Part shown: in pieces, positions 57,503 to 64,000 of the stretch
How positions within the stretch are numbered: the first letter of the stretch is position 1
Layout of the letters: each line of letters starts with the position of its first letter
Origin: Bacillus sp. ISL-18
GTDB lineage: Bacteria > Bacillota > Bacilli > Bacillales > Cytobacillaceae
Assembly (NCBI RefSeq): GCF_018613415.1
Contig: NZ_JAGGQG010000010.1
Location: 595,573-659,572, forward strand
DNA: 64,000 nt
Reading direction: 5' to 3'
The notes under the pieces: generated by a model
Databases searched by the model: none
What the model saw: the letters and a program-made list of their open reading frames with translations, nothing else
What the model was told of the DNA's origin: nothing
Position numbers and translations under genes: made by a program

Positions 57503-59048
57503 GGTTTTTCTCCAATCCCCGATTGTATTTATGAATAATGGTTTTTCGAAGCCATTTTTGATTATCTTCTAACGGGTAATCACTTCGATAGTGACCCCCT
57601 CGGCTTTCTGTCCTTTGTAAGGCCGATTCCGTAATCAAACTCGCTGTAATCACCATAAAGATCTTTGTCAGGTCCGTCTCAGAACAAGTATCTAACTGGA
57701 TTTTATCGGCACGGAATTGAGCCAGCCAAGCTTGCTGCATTTTCAAATCTGCTTCATTTCTGACAATCCCTACCCGCTCCATCATGGAATCCTTGATCAG
57801 CTGAACATCCGGTAATTTCGCCTTTTGGATGATGGCAGATGGGAAGAAATCACGAGAATCAAATGGCTGCGGATTTGTTTTGGCACCATTAATCAACTTG
57901 GATAATTGCACACCTTGATAAAGCCCCTCTAATAAAGAATTGCTCGCTAAGCGGTTAGCCCCATGCAGTCCTGTACATGCGGCCTCCCCGATCGCATATA
58001 ACCCCTTAATGGAAGAACGTCCGATTAAATCCGTTTTAATTCCGCCCATTAAAAAGTGGCTGCCAGGAGCTACCGGAATTTTCCCTTCCGCTAAGCAAAT
58101 TTCATTTTCTTCGCAAAGAGCGGTAATAGAAGGAAATCTTTTGGTAAATTCTTTAATGCTGCGAATATCTAAAAATACTTGTTTGCCCTTTTTCAGAAAT
58201 TCATAGATTCGCTGTGAAACAACATGCCTCGGGCCCAGATCCTTCATGGGATGAATCCCATCCATTATAGCTGTACCGTCTTCGGTCACAAGGATTGCCC
58301 CTTCACCTCTAACAGCTTCAGAAATTAAGCCTTTTGTTTCACCGTTACTATACAGAAGGGTAGGATGAAATTGGATAAATTCCATATCAGCGATCTCTGC
58401 CCCTGCTAAATAGGCCATGGCAATACCGTCTCCAGCTACGGTTCTAGCATTTGAGGTATAGGTGAACAATTGCCCGCAGCCTCCGGAAGCTATGATGATA
58501 TGGCATCCATAATACCGCAGGATCGTTCCATCCGATTGTTTGGCTTTCACACCAATGCAGCGAGTTTTTTCTGCGTTTAATACTAATTCATAAGCAAAAA
58601 CTCCCTCTTCAACCATCACATTTTGGGGGAGTCTGCTGATTAAATGTTCCATCACGTTTTTACCGGTTGCATCACCGCCGCCATGGACGATTCTCTTTTC
58701 ACAATGGGCACCTTCCATTCCTAGGAATAATTCACCATTATGATCTTTATCAAACACATCGCCCTGCTGAGACAGATTTCGAATCAAAGACGGGGCAGCG
58801 TTAATGATTTCCCGGACCGTATCAAGGTTATTATGAAACCTTCCCGCCTCCAGTGTATCCCCAATATGTTTGGACGGGTGGTCATTTGCTCCAAGCGCGG
58901 CAGCAATGCCGCCTTGGGCAAGATACGAGTTTGCCGTTCGTAATTTCCCCTTTGTGAGTATTCTCACATTCAAATGATTATTTAATTGAACAGCCAGCTG
59001 TAACGCGGCTATTCCACTTCCAATAATTACTACATCATCATTTATCAT
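57471..59048 (-). CDS. nadB: L-aspartate oxidase
   Basis: 525 residues. FAD enzyme that makes iminoaspartate from aspartate, first step of NAD synthesis. FAD site DVVIIGSGIAALQLAVQL at about 5-22, HGGGDATGKNVMEHL, MEFIQFHPTLLY, and GEAACTGLHGANRLASNS near 360. I chose ATG at 59048 with AGGAGG 7 nt upstream. Divergent from nifS across 99 nt that hold the NiaR operator. Confidence 0.95.
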   Translation of the reverse strand: MINDDVVIIGSGIAALQLAVQLNNHLNVRILTKGKLRTANSYLAQGGIAAALGANDHPSKHIGDTLEAGRFHNNLDTVREIINAAPSLIRNLSQQGDVFDKDHNGELFLGMEGAHCEKRIVHGGGDATGKNVMEHLISRLPQNVMVEEGVFAYELVLNAEKTRCIGVKAKQSDGTILRYYGCHIIIASGGCGQLFTYTSNARTVAGDGIAMAYLAGAEIADMEFIQFHPTLLYSNGETKGLISEAVRGEGAILVTEDGTAIMDGIHPMKDLGPRHVVSQRIYEFLKKGKQVFLDIRSIKEFTKRFPSITALCEENEICLAEGKIPVAPGSHFLMGGIKTDLIGRSSIKGLYAIGEAACTGLHGANRLASNSLLEGLYQGVQLSKLINGAKTNPQPFDSRDFFPSAIIQKAKLPDVQLIKDSMMERVGIVRNEADLKMQQAWLAQFRADKIQLDTCSETDLTKIFMVITASLITESALQRTESRGGHYRSDYPLEDNQKWLRKTIIHKYNRGLEKNHEFTKTALAT

Positions 59049-59147
59049 GGATGACCCTCCTGGCATTAACAGGTGTCTTGACATATATATTTACACAGAT
59101 TTAAACTAAAAACAAGTACTAAAAAAATAGATTATTGGAGAAATAGG
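59049..59147. promoter_or_regulatory. Shared nadB/nifS control region with NiaR-type operator
   Basis: 99 nt between divergent start codons. ACAGGTGTCTTGACA at 59069-59083 fits the NiaR operator of Bacillus as I recall it, and contains TTGACA, a possible -35 for nifS. A second half-site-like TTACAC lies at 59091. NiaR with nicotinate should shut off both transcripts. The matching -10 elements are weak and I do not assign them. Confidence 0.7.
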
Positions 59148-60320
59148 ATGATATATTTTGATTTTGCTGCGACAACTCCTTTAGATGCTGATGCTGCGGA
59201 GGCTTATGTAAAAGTAGCAACTGAATACTTTGGAAATACTCAGAGCCTCCATGATATCGGCGGACAATCTCAACAATTACTCGAAAGTTGCCGGGAAGAA
59301 CTGGCCAATGCTTTTGCTATTAATAAAAAGGGCTTATATTTTACAAGCGGCGGGTCGGAAGGAAACTTTTTAGCGATCGAGGCTCTTTTGTCAGCTCCAC
59401 TAAAAAGCGGCAACCATATTATTGCCGGCATGGCAGAGCATTCCTCTGTCCATGGTGTGCTAAAGCGACTCAAAAAGAATGGCTATGAAGTAACCTTTAT
59501 TCCGCTTACTTCAAATGGATTGATGGATATGAATTTTCTCTTGAGTTCGATCAGACCAGAAACTATTTTAATAACCGTGCAACATGTTAATTCGGAAATA
59601 GGAACAATCCAGCCAGTTGAGGAAATCGCAAAAATAGCGAAAGAAAACAAGATTCACTTTCACAGCGACTTTGTCCAATCCTTTGGAAAAATAGATGTAA
59701 CGACCCTTGCGCCCTTAGTCAGCAGTTTTTCTTTTTCCGGTCATAAAATTTATGGTCCAAAAGGGATCGGCGGCGTTTATATTAACCCCAGCATCGCTTG
59801 GAAGCCCTTTTTCCCGGGGGGTTCACATGAAAGCGGGCTTCGGCCTGGAACAGTCAATGTCCCTGCGATCGCTGCACTAACTGTGGCAGCTCAGAAAATT
59901 ATCGGACGACTTGATAAGGACCATACTAAATTTCAATTATTGCGTGAAACATTTATTGAAACGCTTGAGCCGATAAAAGAATCGGTCAAAGTTTATCAAG
60001 CTGATGATCACCGGCAGCTGGCCAATATAATTGGGATGCGGATTTCCGGTATCGAAGGGCAATGGATGATGCTTGAATGCAACCGGCTCGGTTTTGCCAT
60101 CTCCACTGGAAGCGCATGTCAAATCGGAATGCAAGCCCCGGCAAAGGTGACGGAGGCACTTGGATTAGATAAAGACGAAGCTAAGGAATTTATCCGAATC
60201 TCGCTTGGTCATTCCTCCACAAAGGAACAGGTCATTACACTCGGGGAAACGGTGGTCAAGATTGTTAAATCATTCAAAATGGCCTCACGTGATAGAAAGA
60301 AACAATCTGTGCTAGAATAG
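59148..60320 (+). CDS. nifS: Cysteine desulfurase NifS (for NadA)
   Basis: 390 residues. PLP lysine K200 in SFSGHKIYGPKG, catalytic Cys324 in STGSACQIGM. In B. subtilis the NifS next to nadB supplies sulfur for the NadA cluster, and this gene's position and shared operator agree. It differs from YrvO (22.4 kb), being only distantly similar. ATG start with TTGGAGAAA about 6-8 nt upstream; followed by niaR after 29 nt on the same strand. Confidence 0.93.
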   Translation: MIYFDFAATTPLDADAAEAYVKVATEYFGNTQSLHDIGGQSQQLLESCREELANAFAINKKGLYFTSGGSEGNFLAIEALLSAPLKSGNHIIAGMAEHSSVHGVLKRLKKNGYEVTFIPLTSNGLMDMNFLLSSIRPETILITVQHVNSEIGTIQPVEEIAKIAKENKIHFHSDFVQSFGKIDVTTLAPLVSSFSFSGHKIYGPKGIGGVYINPSIAWKPFFPGGSHESGLRPGTVNVPAIAALTVAAQKIIGRLDKDHTKFQLLRETFIETLEPIKESVKVYQADDHRQLANIIGMRISGIEGQWMMLECNRLGFAISTGSACQIGMQAPAKVTEALGLDKDEAKEFIRISLGHSSTKEQVITLGETVVKIVKSFKMASRDRKKQSVLE

Positions 60321-60349
60321 GAAGATAGAAAAACGACAGGAGGTCTTTT

Positions 60350-60886
60350 ATGGCTGATCAAAAGAAGATTTTGGGGGAGGAAAGAAGGTCGTTCATTCTC
60401 CAGAAGCTGAAAGACAGCTCTGAACCGCTCACAGGAAGTGAACTTGCGGCAAGAACAAATGTAAGCAGACAAGTAATTGTTGGGGATATGACCCTTCTTA
60501 AAGCTAAGAATGAACCGATTATTGCCACAAGCCAAGGTTATATTTATTTAAAGACAAGCTCGAGTACTCCTGCATTTGAAAGAACGATAGCCTGCAAACA
60601 TTCGCCGGCTGACACAGAGAAAGAATTAAATTTACTTGTTGACCATGGTGTTCTGGTTAAAGATGTAAAAATTGAACACTCTGTTTACGGTGATTTAACG
60701 GCATCCGTAATGGTGGCAAACCGCCATGAAGTGAAGCAATTTATGGAAAACATTACAAGCACGAAGGCATCTTTATTATCAGAGCTAACCGGTGGATATC
60801 ACCTGCATACGATCTCGGCTTCAAGTCTCGAGGTCTTAGATCAAGCCGAACAAGCCCTGAAAATTGAAGGATTCCTGATTGAATAA
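60350..60886 (+). CDS. niaR: NAD biosynthesis repressor NiaR (YrxA)
   Basis: 178 residues: N-terminal winged helix (about 15-65, GSELAARTNVSRQVIVGDMTLL) and C-terminal 3H domain with conserved His in ACKHSPADTEKEL, VDHGVLVKDVKIEHSVYGDL and GGYHLHTI, which bind nicotinate through a metal. Represses nadBCA and nifS-niaR. ATG with AGGAGG 7-8 nt upstream. Terminated by a hairpin shared with pheA. Confidence 0.93.
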   Translation: MADQKKILGEERRSFILQKLKDSSEPLTGSELAARTNVSRQVIVGDMTLLKAKNEPIIATSQGYIYLKTSSSTPAFERTIACKHSPADTEKELNLLVDHGVLVKDVKIEHSVYGDLTASVMVANRHEVKQFMENITSTKASLLSELTGGYHLHTISASSLEVLDQAEQALKIEGFLIE

Positions 60887-60888
60887 GA

Positions 60889-60922
60889 AAAGAGACCCGC
60901 TGCAGATGCACGGGTCTCTTCT
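60889..60922. terminator. Bidirectional terminator between niaR and pheA
   Basis: AGAGACCCG pairs with CGGGTCTCT around an 11-nt loop; A-rich on the left and TCTCTT on the right, so it serves niaR and, weakly, pheA. Confidence 0.85.
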
Positions 60923-60923
60923 C

Positions 60924-61778
60924 TTAATCTAAGTTTACCATCACGGATGGATAGCTCCCTAACACTTTGACACCACAGCCAAGGGCTTCAAGTTCAGCAA
61001 TGGCTCCAGGAATTAACACCTCGTCAAGTTTCATTTCCAGATCAATAATAAAGAAATAATTGCCAATTCCTGTTTTCATTGGTCTTGATTCAATTTTGGA
61101 AAGATTCAATTTTCTCCAGGCAAACGCTGACAGTACCTGATGAAGGGCACCAGCCTGATCAGAAGGCAGTGTCACCATTAGGGTTGTTTTATAATGCGAT
61201 GACCCGCTTATTTCCGCAAAATCCAAGTCTTGCTCTGATAAAACAAAAAAGCTCGTATGGTTAAAATGAAAATCATGAATGTCCTTTTGGACGATAGTCA
61301 GACCATATTCTTTTGCTGCGAGTTCATTTGCAATCGCGGCCGCATTCAATTCAGGCTGCTCCATGACCATCTTCGCTGCCGCAGCGGTTGATGTGATACT
61401 CTCAATTGGTACACCTTTAAAATGGTTATGTAAAAACTTATGGCACTGGGCAATTGCATGGGAATGGCTAAATACTTTGGAAGCTTCCTTCCAATGGTCC
61501 TTATTATCAGGATGAACCATCAAATGCTGTTTAATTGGAAGCGTAATTTCTCCCACAATCGGAATATCAACTACATGTGTTAAATAATCCAGCGTAATAT
61601 TTACTGAACCTTCAAGCGCGTTTTCAACCGGGACGACCGCCAAATTCACTTTTTGATCCCCAATGGCATCGATACTTTCCGGTATCGTGCTAAATGGTTC
61701 CAGCTCGAAACCTTGAAAAACTTTGCTCACAGCTAATTCTGTAAATGTTGCCTTTGGTCCCAAATAACCAACCTTCAT
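60924..61778 (-). CDS. pheA: Prephenate dehydratase
   Basis: 284 residues, without a chorismate mutase domain. Converts prephenate to phenylpyruvate for phenylalanine. PDT domain about 1-180 (GPKATFTELAVSK, NHTSFFVLSE in the TxF active-site region) and ACT regulatory domain about 198-280 with LSKIESRPMK, the phenylalanine-binding motif. I chose ATG at 61778; GTG at 61790 lies on the GGAG. Follows pheB and obgE on the same strand. Confidence 0.94.
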   Translation of the reverse strand: MKVGYLGPKATFTELAVSKVFQGFELEPFSTIPESIDAIGDQKVNLAVVPVENALEGSVNITLDYLTHVVDIPIVGEITLPIKQHLMVHPDNKDHWKEASKVFSHSHAIAQCHKFLHNHFKGVPIESITSTAAAAKMVMEQPELNAAAIANELAAKEYGLTIVQKDIHDFHFNHTSFFVLSEQDLDFAEISGSSHYKTTLMVTLPSDQAGALHQVLSAFAWRKLNLSKIESRPMKTGIGNYFFIIDLEMKLDEVLIPGAIAELEALGCGVKVLGSYPSVMVNLD

Positions 61779-61847
61779 GACTTTCCCCACTCCTCTATAT
61801 TTTTAAAAAGGAAGGCTCAAGACCAGGCCCATAGCGGATCTTGTCCA

Positions 61848-62297
61848 CTACGCGCCTGTTCCCAGCACTTCCACTTTTTCAACAAATTCAAGTTTTCTTA
61901 GTTCCGTTAATAAATCGTCTAGCTTTGTTATAATGTTTGATGTATTTAATGACAATGTCACATTTGCTCTGCCTTGGAGCGGGATCGTTTGGTGGATGGT
62001 CAGCACATTACAGCCTGATCCAGCAACGACACTTAACAAGTTTGACAACGTGCCAGAGCGGTCTTCTAAATGAAAGAAGAGGGAAATGATCTTCTCCTTT
62101 TGAATCGTCGAAAAAGGAAAGACCGTGTCCCTGTATTTATAAAAGGCACTCCTGCTTAGGTCCACTTTAAGAACAGCATCTGCAATCGATTCAGCTTTGC
62201 CCCTATCAAGCATTTCTTTCACTTCAAGGGTTTTCTTCATCGCTTCTGGCAAAACATCCTCACGGACCAGGTAAAACTTTTTATCAAAATTATCCAT
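61848..62297 (-). CDS. pheB: ACT domain-containing protein PheB
   Basis: 149 residues. N-terminal helical part (about 1-70) and C-terminal ACT domain (about 75-147, [24 protein letters not shown]). Named chorismate mutase PheB in older work on B. subtilis, but it lacks a mutase domain and is best described as an ACT regulatory protein. ATG at 62297 with GAGGT 8 nt upstream. Lies between obgE and pheA, as in other Bacillus. Confidence 0.9.
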   Translation of the reverse strand: MDNFDKKFYLVREDVLPEAMKKTLEVKEMLDRGKAESIADAVLKVDLSRSAFYKYRDTVFPFSTIQKEKIISLFFHLEDRSGTLSNLLSVVAGSGCNVLTIHQTIPLQGRANVTLSLNTSNIITKLDDLLTELRKLEFVEKVEVLGTGA

Positions 62298-62325
62298 TTA
62301 CCTCTACCTCGTTCTTGACGGAAAA

Positions 62326-63615
62326 CTACTCAATAAACTCAAATTCGAACTCTAACAACTTCACAATATCCCCGTCTTTTGCCCCTCTTTGTCTTAAGGC
62401 ATCATCGACACCATAACCGCGGAGCTGGCGTGCAAAACGGCGGATTGATTCTTCTCTTGAAAAGTCCGTCATCTTAAATAAGCGTTCGAGCTTCTCACCC
62501 GAGAGAACAAATGAGCCGTCTGGATCTCTCGTAATGGTAAAGGCTTCAGGATCGGCCTCATGTTTATATAATACACGATGTACGCCCGTTACCTCTTCTT
62601 CATGCTCAAGCGGGAATTCTGGTGTCTGCTCAATTTTATCGGTAATCGCAAATAATAGATCTCTAAGACCTTTTCGTGTTAGGGCAGAAATAGGAAAAAT
62701 CGGATAATCCTCTTCTAACTGCTCTTTAAACATTTTTAAGTTTTCCTCGGCATCCGGCATATCCATTTTATTAGCGACAATGATTTGCGGGCGCTCCGTT
62801 AATCTGAGGTTATATTCTTGTAATTCTTTATTAATCGTCAAATAATCCTCAAATGGATCTCTGCCTTCTGTTGCTGCCATATCGATAACGTGGACAATTA
62901 CCCTTGTCCGCTCAATATGCCGCAAAAATTGATGACCGAGGCCAACACCTTCACTAGCCCCTTCAATTAATCCCGGCAGGTCGGCCATAACAAAGCTTCG
63001 GCCATCTTCTGTTTCGACCATGCCAAGATTAGGAACAATCGTCGTGAAGTGATATTCCGCAATTTTTGGCTTTGCCGATGACACGACTGATAATAAGGTT
63101 GACTTCCCTACACTTGGGAATCCTACTAAACCGGCATCAGCAAGGAGTTTCAACTCAAGAACAACATCCCGCTCTTGTCCTGGTTCACCATTTTCGGCAA
63201 TCTCTGGTGCTGGATTTTGCGGGGTGGCAAAACGAGTATTTCCTCGTCCGCCCCGGCCGCCCTTGGCAATAACCGCCCGTTGGCCATGCTCGACTAAATC
63301 AGCGATGACCTCTTTTGTTTCAGCATCGAGGACGACTGTTCCAGGCGGCACCTTAACAATCATATCTTGAGCGCCCCTGCCGTGCATTCCCTTCGACATG
63401 CCATGTTCTCCGCGTTCCGCCTTAAAATGACGCTTATAACGAAAATCCATTAGGGTGCGTAAGCCCTCATTCACTTCAAAAACGACATTGGCTCCCTTTC
63501 CGCCATCCCCGCCGGCAGGACCGCCATTTGGTACATATTTTTCACGGCGAAAGGCAACCATACCATTTCCGCCGTCGCCACCTTTTACATATATCTTAAC
63601 TTGATCGACAAACAT
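62326..63615 (-). CDS. obgE: GTPase ObgE/Obg
   Basis: 429 residues, essential GTPase of 50S ribosome assembly; in B. subtilis also affects Spo0A activation and binds ppGpp. Glycine-rich Obg fold about 1-158, G domain about 159-335 (G1 [10 protein letters not shown]3 DLPGLIEG, G4 NKMD), OCT domain about 350-429. I chose ATG at 63615 with GGAGG 6 nt upstream. Directly follows spo0B, the usual pair. Confidence 0.96.
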   Translation of the reverse strand: MFVDQVKIYVKGGDGGNGMVAFRREKYVPNGGPAGGDGGKGANVVFEVNEGLRTLMDFRYKRHFKAERGEHGMSKGMHGRGAQDMIVKVPPGTVVLDAETKEVIADLVEHGQRAVIAKGGRGGRGNTRFATPQNPAPEIAENGEPGQERDVVLELKLLADAGLVGFPSVGKSTLLSVVSSAKPKIAEYHFTTIVPNLGMVETEDGRSFVMADLPGLIEGASEGVGLGHQFLRHIERTRVIVHVIDMAATEGRDPFEDYLTINKELQEYNLRLTERPQIIVANKMDMPDAEENLKMFKEQLEEDYPIFPISALTRKGLRDLLFAITDKIEQTPEFPLEHEEEVTGVHRVLYKHEADPEAFTITRDPDGSFVLSGEKLERLFKMTDFSREESIRRFARQLRGYGVDDALRQRGAKDGDIVKLLEFEFEFIE

Positions 63616-63651
63616 CTTATTCCTCCAGTCTTGCACATAAATAAATTAAAA

Positions 63652-64000
63652 TTAAACCGAGTTATTTTTCAGCATTGGCATAAATAACTCGAGGGAGAGT
63701 TCCGTTTCTGTAAATTCTTTGATCGACAAATCTAAAGATTTATCAGATAGAAAGCTCTCAATCAGTTCTCTGTTAGTTATTATCCCGCTAAAATCAAAAA
63801 AGAAACGAACACCGTCAGATTGCGGTTCTATGGTAATTGATAAATTATTTTCTTGAAATGGCTCAATCGCTTGATTCAAACTGCAAAAAAAAGTATGTGT
63901 CCATTTCGTCATGGCCAGATCATTAATTTTTGAGGCATCTGGATCAAACATTACCTCATATTCCAGCTTAAAGAAAGGATTTTCCCAGTTCGATTTTAAA
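63652..64000 (-). CDS. spo0B: Sporulation initiation phosphotransferase Spo0B, C-terminal part (cut by window end)
   Basis: The frame is open from the TAA at 63652 to the right edge and continues beyond it. About 115 residues are present, including LKSNWENPFFKLEYEVMFDP from before the first visible Met at 63951, which is therefore not the start. The part seen is the C-terminal kinase-like alpha/beta domain (SITIEPQSDGVRFFFDFSG). The N-terminal helical hairpin with the phosphorylated His lies outside. Moves phosphate from Spo0F to Spo0A. Identified by position before obgE and by sequence. Confidence 0.85.
   Translation of the reverse strand, partial: LKSNWENPFFKLEYEVMFDPDASKINDLAMTKWTHTFFCSLNQAIEPFQENNLSITIEPQSDGVRFFFDFSGIITNRELIESFLSDKSLDLSIKEFTETELSLELFMPMLKNNSV

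Overview
The window is a 64 kb piece of the core chromosome of an endospore-forming Bacillaceae bacterium. The evidence is the spore genes (spoVB, bofC, safA, a CotS-type kinase gene, spo0B), T-box leaders on alaS and hisS, a 6S RNA next to aspS, AGGAGG-type ribosome binding sites with many TTG and GTG starts, and a gene order that matches from memory the mccB to spo0B stretch of Bacillus subtilis. Protein sequences differ clearly from B. subtilis, so a neighbouring genus such as Neobacillus or a related Bacillus is likely. Species was not determined.

Layout. 1-3 kb: methionine-to-cysteine conversion (mtnN, mccA, mccB), without the yrrT methyltransferase gene that heads this operon in B. subtilis. 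3-13 kb: yrzA-like, yrrS, pbpI, greA, udk, the wobble-uridine hydroxylation genes trhP1/trhP2/trmR, mltG, yrzB, ruvX, ireB. 13-17 kb: alaS behind a T-box, flanked by inverted copies of a dispersed hairpin element, then yrrI. 17-24 kb: two small genes, yrrD, recD2, yrrB, and the cymR-yrvO-mnmA set. 24-28 kb: rarA, a two-gene ABC-2 exporter that I do not expect here from B. subtilis, and tcdA. 28-32 kb: 6S RNA, aspS, hisS and its T-box. 32-43 kb: yrvJ, dtd, relA, apt, recJ, secDF, comN. 43-50 kb: spoVB, yrbG-like, yrzE-like, yajC, tgt, queA, ruvB, ruvA. 50-55 kb: bofC, a CoxA-like lipoprotein, a CotS-family kinase and an enlarged safA. 55-61 kb: the NAD regulon, nadB-nadC-nadA divergent from nifS-niaR. 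61-64 kb: pheA, pheB, obgE and the 3' part of spo0B, which runs off the window.

How the genes work together. Much of the window serves translation: three aminoacyl-tRNA synthetases, D-aminoacyl-tRNA proofreading, and at least seven tRNA-modification enzymes. Sulfur metabolism is also joined up: CymR controls cysteine genes, and two cysteine desulfurases each sit beside their likely client (YrvO with MnmA, NifS with NadA/NadB). DNA repair is represented by recD2, recJ, ruvAB and rarA.

I saw no prophage, insertion sequence with a transposase, CRISPR array, tRNA or rRNA gene. The least ordinary material is non-coding: dispersed hairpin repeats, a 51-bp perfect palindrome, an exactly 21-bp-phased array upstream of safA, and hairpins that overlap ribosome binding sites or gene starts. 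I do not see a convincing undescribed multigene system.
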